Shown here: one piece after another, positions 24,855-37,005 of the stretch | How positions within the stretch are numbered: the stretch's first letter is position 1 | How the letters are laid out: each line of letters begins with the position of its first letter | DNA from: Aselliscus stoliczkanus | Lineage: Eukaryota > Chordata > Mammalia > Chiroptera > Hipposideridae | Length of the DNA stretch: 64,000 nucleotides | NCBI GenBank assembly: GCA_033961575.1 | Contig: CM066736.1 | Location: 5,551,501 to 5,615,500 of the forward strand | Direction of reading: 5' to 3' | Translations under genes and position numbers: made by a program | The notes under the pieces: generated by a model | The model's database searches: none | Seen by the model: only the letters and a program-made list of their open reading frames with translations | Told to the model about the DNA's origin: nothing

Positions 24855-25290
24855 ATCACTCCTGTCACAAATGACTACACACGTGGTGGCACAAAGTGCA
24901 CAAATTGACCTTACAGCTCTCAAGGTCAGAGGTCCAAGATGGGTATCAAAGGCTGAAATCGAGGTGTCGGCAGGGCTGAGTTCCTTCTGGAAGCTCTAAC
25001 GGAGAATCCACTTCCTTTCTTTTCCCAGCTTCCAGAGGCTGCCATCATTCCTTGGCTCGGGGCCCCTTCCATCTTCAAAGCAACAGTCTGGTCACTCACT
25101 CTGACCTCTTCTTCCCTCATCGTGTCTCCTCCTCTGACTCTGAGCCTCCTGCGTCCGTCTTAGAAAGCCCCTTGTGATGACACTGGACCCACTGGCTAAT
25201 CCAGGATAATATCCCATCTCAAGAGCCTTAACTTGCAAAGGCCCTTTTGCTCTCTAAGGTAATGCATTTCACAGGCTGCAGGGGTCAGAA
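24855..25290. mobile_element. Old LTR-like interspersed repeat
   Basis: The order CTTACAGCTCTCAAGGTCAG, GAGGTGTCGGCAGGGCTGAG, CCATCATTCCTTGGCTCGGG, CCTCCTCTGACTCTGAGCCT, CCAGGATAATATCCCATCTC matches a widespread mammalian repeat, probably a MaLR-class LTR. The assignment is from memory. Confidence 0.5.
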
Positions 25291-27139
25291 CATAGCTCTG
25301 CCGTACCCTTCTCCCCCAGCTTGTGTTGAGAAGTCCTCAGGAGAGCTGGAGGGTTAGGGCTTGGCCGAGACATTGAGGGCCTTTGTACTATCTGCAAGTC
25401 AGAGGGTGCAAACTGGCAGTCCCAGGGCGAACCCTGCAGACATGCTCTGTTTGGTTCATGGGGTGCTTTAAAAATTAGAGGAGATTTCATATAGAAATCT
25501 GGATTTCAAATGCTCTTGAAAAGTCCGAGGGATCTGGTGATGGTAGCCCTACACTTCCAGATGGTAAGAGTTGGGTGGAGCTGAGAAGAGACTGCCCCCA
25601 TTAGGGAAATGTGTTCTCTGGCAGTGACAGCAGGACATCAGGCAAGGGAGGGTCCCTGTCCTGGGCCAGGGACTTTCGAAGGCCCCCTCTGGCTACCCCC
25701 TTCTCAGAGGGGCCTGTAGGGTCACAGGGAGGTGCCCATCTGGGTCCCATGCGTCCCCATTCTAGACCACACCCTGGGAGCCGTGAACCCCAGGCTCCCC
25801 TCCCCCAGATAACCTGAGCCCACTTCTAGGGTCAGGGGGGATCACTTCCAGGAGCCATCCCCCTGGGAGTGACCTGCGTCCCTGCTCTGCCCACCCATAG
25901 GCCAGAAGGGTGGCCAAGGATGGAGCCAAGAGTGAAAAGACAAGTAGGTCCTCACCCGCCTGGCTCTCCCCAGATGCCCATCCATCCAAGTGCAAAACTC
26001 GGAGTCCAGAATTCTCCGTTTGAACCAGCCCGTGTTAAAAGTAGAACTGTCAGGGTCGGTATTTATTCAACAGCTGTGGCTTGATTTATAACTTTTAAAG
26101 ATTTGGACATACGGCACCCGGACCTCCGCTGGCACTGCCGCCCAGGCCCTGTGACATGAGGGTGGCCTGTTCCTGGTGGGCTGGAGTCCCCTTGCCCAGG
26201 ATTCTATCACTTCTGCCTCTGTCATTTGTCCCCATAGGCCTTTGGGTTTGGGATCCTGCTGTCAGCCACAGGAAGCTATTGACGGCCTTAGACTTATGTT
26301 TTATAATTAAGTTTTATAGCCTCTCTGTTAAAAAGAGGGGAACATGATACATTTGAACCGAGGCCATTCCTCGTTTTTATAAACAGGCTCCTCGTGTGGG
26401 CCGGGTACTTTTGTAATAGTGCCACAGACTTGCAGGCTGGCAGAACTCCCTCCTCCTTACGCCCACCTTCCCGCTCAGAGAGCTCTCTGGAACATCCTCC
26501 ATGGATGAGGAGACTGTCTCTTGTCACAGGGTGTCGCCTTCAAGTCCCACCCTCTCCTGGTCGCCATTCCAGTGCTTCTGTGCTGCCCTGGGGCAGGGGT
26601 GAGGGGCTGAAGGCATAGGTTTCAGGGCTGGGCGGCTTCACAGCATGGTCCCATCTAGAGACACCTCTGCTATTTTTGTGTCACTCTGTGACTCACAACT
26701 GTCCCCTGCTTCCTCCAGTAACTATATCTGGGTGACAGCTGCCTCTCTGCCCAGGAGTGGGACACACCGCGGTCAGGTCCTGCCCTCTGGGCGCAGCTTT
26801 TAGTGCTCAGCCACAGTGCCCTCCCCCTGCTGTCTGTGCTGGGTGACTCAGAAATGGTACCACCACCCATCCACAGGGTCCTTTCTGGTGACCTTCACCC
26901 AGCCCCTTGTCAGAGTCCAGGCTTCGCACACCCCCAGGCATGCTTCCCACCCCAGGTGAATGTTTTAAAAGATTTTAAAATCAGAATGACAAATCCTTCA
27001 TCTTGTCCTAAACCCACAATCAAGGGTTTGTTCGTTAAGGGCCCACAGCTCTTTTAAACCGTGGTGCTGCCTGGCAGCTGCACCCAGAAACAGCGAAGAT
27101 AAAAAAAACAGCGGCGGTTCCTCCAACACCTCAACATGG

Positions 27140-27686
27140 AGTTACCCCTGACATAGGAATTCTACTCCTAGGTAAGTGTACAAGAGAAACTAAAACACAC
27201 CTCTACGCAAAAACTCGTACACAAATATTCAAGGCAGTACTATCCATAACAGCCTAAATGTGGAGATGACCCAAATGCCCATTGGTTGAAGAACAGAAAA
27301 ATAAAATGTGGCCTATCCGTAGGAATGAAGAGAGTATTATTCAGTTATGAAAAGGAATGCAGTGCTGATTCATGCTACAACACAGATGCACCTTGAAAAC
27401 AACGAAAGAAACCAGACACAAAAGACCACATATTGCATGAGTCCAAGTAGAGGAAATGTCCAGAACAGGCAAAGTCACAGACAGGAAGCAGGTTAGTGGG
27501 TACCAGGGGCTGAGGGGGGGGGAGGGACTGCTAATGGGCACGGGGTTTCTTTTTAGGGTGACGAACAAGTTCTGGGATTAGACAGTGGGGATGTTTGCAC
27601 AACTCTGAGCAAACTAAAAGACACTGAAGTGTACACTTTAAATGAGTGACTGTATGGTATCTATTTAACATCAATAAAGTTGTTAA
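27140..27686 (+). mobile_element. L1 3' end
   Basis: Sense L1 3' UTR: GAATTCTACTCCTAGGTAAG, ATCCATAACAGCCTAAATGT, AAACCAGACACAAAAGACCA, AAGTGTACACTTTAAATGAG, ending ATCAATAAAGTTGTTAA, where a SINE inserted. Confidence 0.85.
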
Positions 27687-28114
27687 GGGCCGGCCGAGTG
27701 GCGCATTGGTTAAGAGCTGGTTTTGGGATGCCAGCGGCCCAGGTTCGTATCCCACATATGAGGGCCAGTGACACTGCCCTCTACAGCTAACAACAGCTCC
27801 ACCTGGAGCTGGGCTGTGCAAGCCCCGGCGATGGTGTAGGCTGCAGCCCCTGCTGCAGTGGGCTGCCATGGGCTACAGTGAGTGGCTGGCAGCCAGCGTG
27901 AGCGGCCAGCAGCCAGCGTGAGCTGCCAATAGCTGCGGTGAGCGACATCCAGAGGCTGGCAACCGATCTGCCTCATCCGGGAAGAGCGCAATGACGACAC
28001 CAACATGGGCCAGTGAAGCAACATCCTCTGCAACTAGACTGAAGAACAAAATGACAGCAACTTGTCTGTTCCCCTCCCCCAATTCCCCAATAAAATCTTT
28101 AAAAAAATTAAAAA
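27687..28114 (+). mobile_element. Full-length bat SINE, 428 bp, reference copy
   Basis: This is the clearest full-length copy. Head: GGGCCGGCCGAGTGGCGCAT with B-box-like GGTTCGTATCCC. Middle: CTACAGCTAACAACAGCTCC and AGCAGCCAGCGTGAGCTGCC. Tail: CCAATTCCCCAATAAAATC plus A-rich end. AATAAAGTTGTTAA is duplicated exactly at 27673-27686 and 28115-28128. Confidence 0.92.
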
Positions 28115-28238
28115 AATAAAGTTGTTAAAAAGAAAGGAAAATCATGTGGGGGTGAAGCCAGGACAAAGGCACGTAACAAAGCGAATAACAGTAATTTTAA
28201 AAAGATTTTTCCCACCATCACTATGATCTATCCTTTTG

Positions 28239-28374
28239 GGGTTTTGTTTGTTTGTTTGTTGTTTGTTTGTTTGTTTGTTTGTTTTTGAGGGCAGTGTCAC
28301 TCATATGTGGGATCCGAACTGGGGCCGCTGGCTTCCCCAACCAGCACTTAACCACTGCGCCACTCGGCCGGCCC
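28239..28374 (-). mobile_element. Short head-only bat SINE with (TTTG)n tail
   Basis: The TTTG microsatellite on the left is the complement of its (CAAA)n tail; the head ends CACTCGGCCGGCCC. The target duplication TGATCTATCCTTTTG is exact at 28224-28238 and 28375-28389. Confidence 0.9.
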
Positions 28375-28559
28375 TGATCTATCCTTTTGTAATCATAAAA
28401 CCGGTAACAATGAATACATGCTTGCTATAAAAAAAATTCAAACAACGGAGAAATAAAGAAGTAAACGCCCTGTAATTCCCCATCCCTCAGCAATAACCAG
28501 TGTTCGATGTCTTGGCTCCTGGGGTTTCTTCTGTGTTTGGACTCACACACACATGCAAA

Positions 28560-28765
28560 CAGAACATAGGGTCCAGGGCCAGCTGGTGGGGCGCAGACCC
28601 CGGCTCTGCCCTCAGTAGCTGAGTGACTGTGCGAGCGTCCTCATCTCCCTCAGCCTCACTTTCTCCATCTGTAAAGTGGAGACAACGAAAGCATCGCCGT
28701 GGTGTACGGCCCAGGATGGAGGGCGTTGGCACAGCTCTTAGCACAGCAGGAGCTCAGAAGGGCTG
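28560..28765 (+). repeat. MIR SINE
   Basis: GACCCCGGCTCTGCCCTCAG, TAGCTGAGTGACTGTGCGAG, CTCACTTTCTCCATCTGTAA, then GCACAGCTCTTAGCACAGCA. Confidence 0.6.
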
Positions 28766-29839
28766 TTTCGTTGTTGCTGTTGGTGGTGTTATTACAGTAT
28801 GATCACCACCTACATTGTTTTTCAGTGGCTGCCCGGCATTTTAGGATTTCTTTCTTTGAGTGCTTTAAGTGTGAAAAACAGGAATCGTTTTGTCTTGCCC
28901 TGACCTCTGTGCAAGGAGGGGCAGTACTCGCTGGTGGACGGACTCTCAGTGACCAGGAAGTAGGCCTCCCCTGAACACTGGGCCATTTCTCTCCCTTCCA
29001 GGGTGGAAACACCTCCTGTTATTTATGTGTCAGAGCAAACCCAACATACTGAGGGCCTCTTTTCAAAGTGCAAATTTCCAAATTCCCACGGGGTCTTTAT
29101 CAGAGCAGAAACCGTGCCCACAACCCTTGGCTCAGATTTCTCCTCCTCGTATGGGGGAGGCCATACCACTTGGCCGTGGTCCCTCCATCCCAGCTGGGAC
29201 CATGGTTTAGCTACAAAGATTAGCGCACAGGGCTTCGGGCGGGGGAGGGGGGACTAGCTAGTTTATCTTTCTGGGGTTTTGTTCTGAATACAAAAGCAGC
29301 ACATGCTTCATGCTTGTAGTTAAGAAAAATTAAATCCTACAGAATGCATATATGAGTCCCCCAATCCCCCAAATTCATAACCACAACTGTCTTCTAAGGT
29401 GGATGCCACTAAATGGGAAGGATTTTCATGAGAAGGCCCTCCAGATGGGAAGAGAAGCTAAGGGCCGAGCTGCCACCCCTAGCAGACGGAGAAGAGCACA
29501 GCATTCCTGAGTAAATTTTAGGTAAGCTGCTGTGAAATGCGGTGAGGTGTGACCCTCTTCGATGATTCCTAAACTTTCAAGAAAACTGTCTTGCGTGAGG
29601 GTGATTTTTATTTTTGTGGAAACTGAAGAAAGGGCTCAGCATCAGGTCTGGAATGACATGAGGTGGATGTGTACACAGGGGCGCCCCAGACTCTGACTGG
29701 CAGGTTCCAGCTGGTACCAGAGGCCCCCTGCTGACAAGGGGTTATGGACAAAATGTAGAAAGTCATAGTTTGCCCAAACCCCGGCCCTTGGACCTCAGAA
29801 ACCAATATCCTTAAAGGTGTGAAACAGTCTTTCAGCGTT

Positions 29840-30190
29840 TAGCCAGGCACACACGAATATATACATATTATTATTAAAGAAATGAGACTATGCCTTCCAT
29901 ACTGTTTTGCAACTTCCTTTAACAACAAATCCTACATTTTCTTTCTGAGTCAAGAAACAAGCCAATTTCGCTGTATAATGACCACTAAGCATTGGTGTGC
30001 CTGCTCTTACATATCCCATACCTACTGGAGGGCAGACAGACATAGTTTATGGACTATTATAAGCTATGCCGCAGCACTCGACCCTCCCATAGGCACATCA
30101 CTGTCCATCTGTGCAAGTTTTTCTGCAAGTTTACTCCTAAAAGTAAATTTTGCCGGGTCCAAAGATAGAGACACTTAAAAAGTTAAGCAT
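29840..30190 (-). mobile_element. L1-like ancient fragment
   Basis: AT-rich text with TTTTGCAACTTCCTTTAACA, CTTACATATCCCATACCTAC and TTTACTCCTAAAAGTAAATT resembles antisense old L1 3' sequence. Orientation and family are uncertain. Confidence 0.35.
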
Positions 30191-30191
30191 T

Positions 30192-30356
30192 AGGGGCTGG
30201 CTGAGTGGTTCAGTTAGTTAAGAGCTCGCTCGAGAGTGCGAGCTGAGCTCTGAGCAACAGCAGTTCGATGTCCAGCCCGAGCTGAGCTGCGGCTAAGCTG
30301 CCAACAGGTGGCAGGATGACTCAGCTAAAAAAAATTAAAAAAAATTTAAAAAAAAT
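30192..30356 (+). mobile_element. tRNA-derived SINE, second head truncated
   Basis: Head AGGGGCTGGCTGAGTGGTTC, GAGAGTGCGAGCTGAGCTC, AGCAGTTCGATG; linker; then CAGGTGGCAGGATGACTCAG followed at once by A-rich tail. Target duplication TTAAGCATT at 30183-30191 and 30357-30365. Confidence 0.8.
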
Positions 30357-32160
30357 TTAAGCATTCATTTCCTGTCTGAGCATCACTCACCAATGCCAAA
30401 ACTCAGGAATACAGCAAATCCTCAAGGGCTATTATTACTACTCACTCTGAGATCAGGGATTCTCTATTCCTCCATGTCTTTGCAGTCAAATATGACTAAC
30501 GAGCATCATTCATTCACTCACTCATTCATTCATTCACTCATTCAACCAGCGTTTGCTGAGTCCACTGTGAGCACAGACAACTCTGCCTGAACTAACCTTA
30601 CATTTACAGAACCAAGTGAATGCATTATAGTTAATTTGCTGCAGAAACGTGCCATGATCACACACGCTCTGCAAGCTAAGTAGAAATGTAGCCCCCAGTG
30701 ACCCGGGAACTCATGTGACACAGGCACCCTGCCCCGGCATGCTATTCCAAAGTCCCAGAAGAAAAACATTCATGAGGCTAGGAGCTAAAACTTTCTCCAG
30801 TGTGAAACAGCTAGAGAGACGATGATGCTAAGTTTTGGTTCCTTCTATGACATTATAGACATTGCAAATCTTTACGAAAAGAATGAAGAGTTGTAAGAGC
30901 AGCCCACCCAACCACACTTTGGCTGTGGTCTGTCCAAGTGCAGCGCTGTGCGCAAGATGGGAGCTGTTAGGAATTCTTTGGGGAGGGTTATATTCTTGTG
31001 TAACTTGGCTTCAGTTTACCACACTGACTAGACTCAAATCCCCAAGGCAGTTAAAATGATGTAAGAAAAATATAAACCATGTATAGCCTTTGGGGAGCTG
31101 GTTTGAATCTCTGTGTCTGAGTCTTTTATGTAACCAAGTGTTAAAATACTCCATTAGCTCGTTATATACTCGATGCAACTTCTAGGGGGAGGGGGAACAG
31201 CTGTGTCATCGTAATAGGAAATGTTTCATTAGCCATGCCTGCATTTAAACGTTTCAAAGCCCTAAAAACATTTTTTATTAAAATCGCTATAAATCTGACA
31301 TGAAAACAAGAGATCAAAAAGTTCTCCCTGTTTATATCTCCTGCTACAGATATAAACTCACTTATCAACTAACAACACTTGCACACAGATGTGACCACAT
31401 GTGGATCACAGGGCCTTCAGCAAACATCTCCCAAGAGTAAATGTGTTTTTTTTTGTTTTTAAGTGGATGAAAAACCCTGGAGTCAAAGGGATTTATGAAG
31501 ACACTGGCGGGGGCGCTGCAGCTCCCCGATGAGGGGAGACACACACGCCAGCTAGTGAACACCTCACAATAACCGTTTTTATTTCTCTTCATTTTCATGT
31601 TTGTAAATACCGCTCAATGTCACATTATAACACTTATTACAGACTAAATTTTTTTCCCTTGGATATCTTTCACTCATCGGCAAGATTCTGATAGGCTGTT
31701 AAGCTTTATGGATTTTTGCCAATGACAGGATAACTGAGTGCACCTTCGGTGATCACACTTCCTTACTTCCCCAGGAAGCAGAAAAACACGGGTCCCCCTG
31801 CACCCACCCTCTGTCTTCCGCGTTTTGTATGGCAGGTGGGTGACAGTCGCAAAGGTTGAACACCTGGAATTCCCTTTTCGACAGAGCAGGACTGCGGAGA
31901 AGGACACATTTAAATGAGTCCAGGATTTAAAATAAAAAATCCTGAATGAGAAGACTGCCATCAGTTTGACAACTCTCGGTCATTATGTAAAGTATCTTTA
32001 CAAGACAAATAAAAAAAATAAATAAAAAACTGGGTTTAGAAAGGGTACTGTGAACTCAGAACCACAGGGTCAGGGAAACCTTCATCTAAAGGCCTTTTAA
32101 ATCACACATCTACAGACGAGGATAGGCTGATGGAGACAATAACATTGGATGATATTTTTT

Positions 32161-32270
32161 GTTTGTTTTTGTTTTTGAGGGCAGTGTCACTGGCCCTCAT
32201 ATGTGGGACCCGAAACGGGGCTGCTGGCTTCCCAAGCCAGCGCTTAACCACCGCGCCACTCGGCCGGCCC
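32161..32270 (-). mobile_element. Short head-only bat SINE
   Basis: GTTTTTGAGGGCAGTGTCAC to CACTCGGCCGGCCC. TGGATGATATTTTTT is duplicated exactly at 32146-32160 and 32271-32285. Confidence 0.92.
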
Positions 32271-32285
32271 TGGATGATATTTTTT

Positions 32286-32480
32286 TAACATTTGACATGT
32301 GCCATGTTCTGTGCTAAATAGATACTCATTTAATCCTCACAGTAATTCCAGAAGGTGGGTGTTACTATTATCCTCACTCTGAGGGAACTGAGACTGGGAA
32401 AGGCTCCGACACGACCAAGTCTCACAGCTGGCAAGGGGTCACGGTCAGGATTCAAATCCAGAGCCACCTGACCAGGAAGC
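32286..32480 (-). repeat. MIR SINE
   Basis: GCCATGTTCTGTGCTAAATA, TCATTTAATCCTCACAGTAA, CTGAGGGAACTGAGACTGGG, TCTCACAGCTGGCAAGG: reverse-complement MIR. The previous SINE inserted at its edge. Confidence 0.75.
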
Positions 32481-32779
32481 CTGTGCTCCCAGCCGCTCCA
32501 CGTGCTGCCTCCCTAGCAATACAGCTGGGATCTGCAGCCATCAGAGGGGGCCTGAATCCCTGGAGGAAATGTGAGATGCGTGGCCCATGATGGAGTTCCG
32601 GTGACTTTCATATGAACATGAACCTGACACCCTCAGGTACCAACCGAGTCTGTATGGCCCTGTGGAGGAGGGTCCTCTCCCAGCTGGAGGGGTACCTGTG
32701 TCCCAAAGTCCTCCCGGGAAGTGGGCGTACCTGGGACCCGCACGAGAATAACCCACTGGGTAGAGAAAGTTGGTGGGTC

Positions 32780-32905
32780 TGGGTGTAGCAGGAGTTGATA
32801 ATTGTTGAAGTTGACAGATAGGTACACAAGAAAGCATTATACTATTTTCTCTACTTTTGTGTATGTTTGGAATTTTCCGAAATAAAAAAAAAAGTTAAAA
32901 ATAAG
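32780..32905 (+). mobile_element. L1-like 3' end
   Basis: ATTATACTATTTTCTCTACT, TGTATGTTTGGAATTTTCCG, AAATAAAAAAAAAAG: a typical old L1 3' terminus. Confidence 0.55.
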
Positions 32906-32999
32906 TAAAAGAAGGGTTATCCCATCAATCTCTTTTAAAGGAACACGCTATTGTGACAGGAAACACTAAGGCTAGAGGAAGCACTCTGTGAAGTGCCTG

Positions 33000-33145
33000 C
33001 TGTGTGACACTGGGTTTCACAGACGTTCATCCATTAGCCCTCGTGACAACTGTATGAGGTCGGGGCTGCTTCCAGCCTCGTCTTACAAAGGAGGACACAG
33101 AAACTCAGGCTGCAGTGGAAATGACTCGCCAAGTGAGCGGCTGGC
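33000..33145 (-). repeat. MIR SINE, diverged
   Basis: TTCATCCATTAGCCCTCGTG, ACAACTGTATGAGGTCGGGG and AGGACACAGAAACTCAGGC in reverse-complement MIR order. Confidence 0.5.
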
Positions 33146-33997
33146 ACTGCCCCCAAGGTCAGCCAGATTCCGAGTGCCTGTACTTCCCACCAGCAGATGC
33201 TTTTTCCCCTTCCTCGGTCTGGGCGTGCAAGGTGTTACGCCAGCCAATCACCCAGAGAAGACAGCTATTAGTTTAGTGTAAATGTTTGGCTACAAAAAGG
33301 AGAAGACGAACCATAGACACAATAATGAAGACCAAACGCAGTGGGTGTGGAAACTGAGTGAGGGAGTCTAAGGCGACACTCCTAAAATGAACTCAGAAGG
33401 TTGGCACGATGCTATACTGTATGTCACATACCTCACTTTGAGATTCCCTCATGTCTAGGGACCTTTTAAAGCCCTGAACAGTGGACCCACTTTTCCCCTA
33501 TGCAGAATTTCACTTGGAGACCACGCCTCTCAGCTCAGAGTCCTCAGGGTCAAGGTGGCCTGCCCTGCCTCGGACTGCAAGGGTGGGGAGTGTCCAGGCC
33601 TGGCCAACCTGAGCAGCACTCGCCCCAGTGGCAGGGACAAAGAGGCTGGGGATGGTGGCTGGGGCTCCGAGAAGGAGGCAGCTCCTGCCTCTGGGGTTGT
33701 GGCCCCTGCACATTATGCTGGGGACACACTGAGAAGGAAGGCAACATGGAGACGCGTGAGGCCCACGGTGAGGGATGCTTCCTGGTGACTTAGTTTGAGG
33801 GTCTGGATGAGGTGGTGGCATAAGACATTACCTTCACCTCTGGACTTGGAATTCTGTGAACCAAAAAATGGTTTGACTTGGGTTTCTGTAGCTTGTAATC
33901 AAAGAGAGTCCTGACTAACCATCCTAATTCAGCATTGTCAAATCCTTGGTTCCTTGACCGTGAGTGGCCCCAGTAAACACCCAGTGGGGCCTGTGTT

Positions 33998-34168
33998 CTA
34001 AGGCTGCACATTGGAACGCTGGGAGAGGGGGAAGTGCAGACTCCCAGGTCCCGTACCTGCAGACTCTGATTGGCGAGACAGGGGATGGGGCCCAGGAGTC
34101 TGATTTTTGTGGTAAATGCTCCAGGGAGTTCTCAGGCAGCTTGCCAGCGGGGGAAACTATGTTCTAAG
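33998..34168. mobile_element. MER5A-like hAT remnant
   Basis: GCAGACTCCCAGGTCCCGTA, CTGCAGACTCTGATTGGCGA, GGGGCCCAGGAGTCTGATTT and CCAGGGAGTTCTCAGGCAGC follow the MER5A order. Confidence 0.65.
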
Positions 34169-34789
34169 GATCATGCTCTGGAAATACAATGGTAAGGAGC
34201 GCTTTTATGTGGGCTGCACAGATTTTCTTGGTAGTTGCTTCCATTTCTGGCCATGTACTTTTACAAAATGCACATTGCTTGAAAGACCTTTGGAGGAGCT
34301 TAAAGGAATCCCTGGTGTTTTAAGAAGTCATTCAGGACTCAGCATGGGTTTATGGGCTCTGAGGGCTCAATTTCCCAGGTACTAGTTGGACAATACAAGT
34401 CGGCTTCCAGTGGTACCTGGAATACACAAACAGATGCCTCTGGGTAGGCACCAAAGCCAAGAGAAATGACTGGGACCACAGCTTACGTCACTTAAAATGT
34501 GCTAAGTCACCACATGTGACCGTCAAGTCTTAGCTGGGTGTCAGGAGTTACAGCTACCTGAGGGGAGTTGTAGAGTGCTACATTCGTGAAAAGCTGTTCA
34601 GCGACACGGCCTTCAAGTTCATATTCTCTGTACCAGTCATTCTAGTTCTAGGATGCTGACCCAGGAAAATGATTAGGAAAGTTCGCAAAATCCGCACACA
34701 GAGATGCTCACTCATCACAGCCATGTCTCTGGCGGCCAAAATACTTCAGACAACACACGTGTCCGTCCACTGGGGAACAGCTCAATTAA

Positions 34790-35385
34790 GTATACCGCCT
34801 TTAACAAGCCTGTTGTCTATATTAAACTAATATGCTTCTGCACAGCAAAAGAAATTATCAACAAAATGAGAAAGCAACCAAAGGAAAGGGAGAAAATATC
34901 TGCAAACCACACATCAGATGAGGGGGTAACATCCAAAATATAGAAGGAAATCATATAACTCAACAGCAAGAAAACAAATAACTCATTTTAAAAATGGGCA
35001 AAAGACTCGAACAGACATTTTTCTAAAGGAGATATTCAAATGGCCAATAAGTACATGAGAAGGTCTTCAACATTAAGTATCATCAGGGAAATGCAAATCA
35101 AAACCACAATGAGATACCACCTCACACCTGTGAGAACAGCTATCCTCAAAAAGACAAGAAATAGGGCCGGCCAAGTGGCTCAGTTGGTTAAGAGCTCGCT
35201 CAAGAGTGCGAGCTGAGCTCTGAGCAACGGCGGTTCGATGCCAGCCTGGGCTGAGTTCCCGTTGAACTGCCAGCAGGTGGCAGGATGGCTCAGCTAAAAA
35301 AAAAAAAAAAAAAAGACAAGAAATAACAAGTGCTGAAGAAGCTGTGGAGAATAGGGAACCCTCATGCACTGCTGGTGGAAATAGA
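34790..35385 (+). mobile_element. L1 ORF2 3' end, split by a SINE
   Basis: GCACAGCAAAAGAAATTATC, AAATGGGCAAAAGACTCGAA, AAATCAAAACCACAATGAGA, then after the SINE GCTGAAGAAGCTGTGGAGAA and CTCATGCACTGCTGGTGG. It is worn and noncoding. Confidence 0.85.
35164..35309 (+). mobile_element. tRNA-derived SINE, second head truncated
   Basis: GGGCCGGCCAAGTGGCTCAG, GAGTGCGAGCTGAGCTCTG, GCGGTTCGATGCCAG, linker, CAGGTGGCAGGATGGCTCAG then poly-A. AAAAAGACAAGAAATA is duplicated exactly at 35148-35163 and 35310-35325. Confidence 0.9.
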
Positions 35386-35405
35386 TAAAAGAAAATGTGG
35401 GTTTT

Positions 35406-35600
35406 GTGTGTGTGTATATATATATATATATATGGTTACTGAGAATATTGATATACAGACATATATACACATATCCACATACACACATATATACACAAAT
35501 TGATACACAGAGACATGCATATACATGTATACACACATATATCTAAAATATTGATATACGTCATATGTATTGATATATACCTATATGTACCATATTAAAT
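35406..35600. repeat. TG/TA-rich simple repeat
   Basis: GTGTGTGTG then about 11 TA units, then loosely repeated ATATACACATAT text. Confidence 0.8.
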
Positions 35601-36539
35601 GCCAATTCTTTGTTTAAAAATATAGGTATATCTGTATTCATATATAAAGCAATAGAAAGAAGCCCGCCAAAATGTGAATAGTGATCATCTCCGAGTAATT
35701 CCTATTTTCTTCTTTATAGTTCTACATTCTAAATCAAAAAGGGTTATAAAATTAAGATATATCCTCTAAAACTCATGTTTTCAGAGAGCTGACTGTAAAA
35801 CGGAAAATGCTTAAGATATAAGATCAAGTGAAAATACAGGATAAAATATATGTATATATTCAACTATGGTACCAATCAGTTTTTTAAAAATTATCTGTAT
35901 ATACATATATACAAAAAAAAAAACAACCCAGGAAGATACTAATAACTGTTGTGTCTGTGTCGTGGGATTATAAGTAATTATGTTCTTCATTCCACTCAGG
36001 TGTCTTTCCCCAACTTTCTACAATGAGAGTCTGTTAACATTTCAAGTTGGAAAGCACACCCCATCAATTACATTTTAAACCAGTTTCTCCAAGGAACACT
36101 TTCCCTGGAGCGCCGCTGGTCCCCATTTGGGGCCCCTGGCAGCTGGAGAGGCCGCATCCGCCCAGGACGCGGCCCACCGCCCAGGGGTACCCCTTCACGC
36201 AGGCCTCCTTAACAGCCACTATACAGGAAATCATCGATATAACCGTAACGAGGAGCATTTCCTGAGCTCTTCCTGTGCGCCTCCGAGGGACACGTGACCG
36301 TCCGTCTAATTCCAAAGCTCCTACCCTTACGCACACCAAGCTTTGGTAAGAAACACGTCTGTTAGGAATGTCCTGACAGGAAGTCTGTTTCTAAGGAGTG
36401 CTATGCCCAGAACTTCCTTTCTGATCCACTTAGGCGAGAATAATGTTCACATTTTCACTGTGACCTATAATTAGTGTTCCCAGAGGTGGTTTTCATAAAT
36501 AACGCGTCCCACTGCTGTTCTTGTTTTTGAGCTCCCTAC

Positions 36540-36683
36540 CTTTTCCTCCGATGGGTAAAAGCCAATTGCTCTCATGACAAAAGGGAGCTCTGACAGGGAA
36601 ATGTGTTCCGACACTTTTCTGGTCTCCATTGTGTCGATTCCTTGACTACGGAGCTGAGAATAGTAAAAATAGTCTTCCAGCTC
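36540..36683 (-). CDS. CFAP251: CFAP251 exon, start of EF-hand-like tail
   Basis: 144 nt (48 codons, phase 0 at both ends), acceptor CCACGTAG, donor GTAGGG. It encodes [30 protein letters not shown], then [18 protein letters not shown]. The sequence after [14 protein letters not shown] resembles the first helix pair of a calmodulin-type EF hand (compare LGTVMRSLG...TEAE), and the next exon continues with IEDMFNEI. This links the last WD blade to the C-terminal helical domain. The intron to the previous exon is only 231 bp. Confidence 0.92.
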
Positions 36684-36914
36684 CTACGTGGAAATAAAAG
36701 GGAAACACAACAAGCATTTTTGGCTTGAGTCTGAAGCCTCCATTAAGACTTCAAGGACATTTTCTAGAAAGCACATTCTTAGCTCAGTGAGGGGGGTGCG
36801 GGGTGGGGATGAGCTTTGGGAAAAAGCAAGAGGGTTTTAACCTGGGCCACATATGTTTTTGCAAAAGGAACTAGATGTTAGTTACCAGGCCATGTTTACT
36901 CGGAGGACAATTAC

Positions 36915-37005
36915 CCTGTAGAATTTTCCTTCCCTGCCACCAGACACCAGACTGTAGAAAGGGGTCAAGTCTTCGCCCCCGAGCGAAACCGCTGCCTCCA
37001 GGGCG
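36915..37005 (-). CDS. CFAP251: CFAP251 exon after the last clear WD blade
   Basis: 91 nt, acceptor CTGTTCTAG, donor GTAATT. Its first base completes a Ser codon (AG+C). It then encodes [20 protein letters not shown] and [10 protein letters not shown]. It joins the Trp-containing blade of the exon at 41957-42120 to the ELEDYFYY segment, and is probably a linker leaving the propeller. CpG content is high for an internal exon (GCGGCGTT-like runs on the right). Confidence 0.92.

Larger units (their letters stand above)
18851..36539 (-). other. CFAP251: CFAP251 17.7-kb intron, repeat-rich
   Basis: No exon-like segment fits between the two flanking phase-0 exons. Content in order: a MaLR-like LTR with two SINE insertions, L1 ORF2 debris, SINEs, an AT-rich palindromic tract, MER5-like hAT remnants, an old LTR-like block, L1 3' ends and MIRs. 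Unassigned stretches over 300 bp are at about 21000-21740 (AT-rich, no ORF), 22350-22740, 25300-27120 (G+C-rich, single-copy-looking), 28760-29290, 30370-32140 and 35600-36539. A CpG-enriched patch at about 36100-36310 sits 230 bp from the next exon. Confidence 0.65.

Noticed and set aside
36047..36339. CpG-rich patch as a second promoter or gene
   Set aside because: It is only about 200 bp with no convincing ORF or splice signals. It may be a regulatory patch in the CFAP251 intron, but there is nothing to show it.
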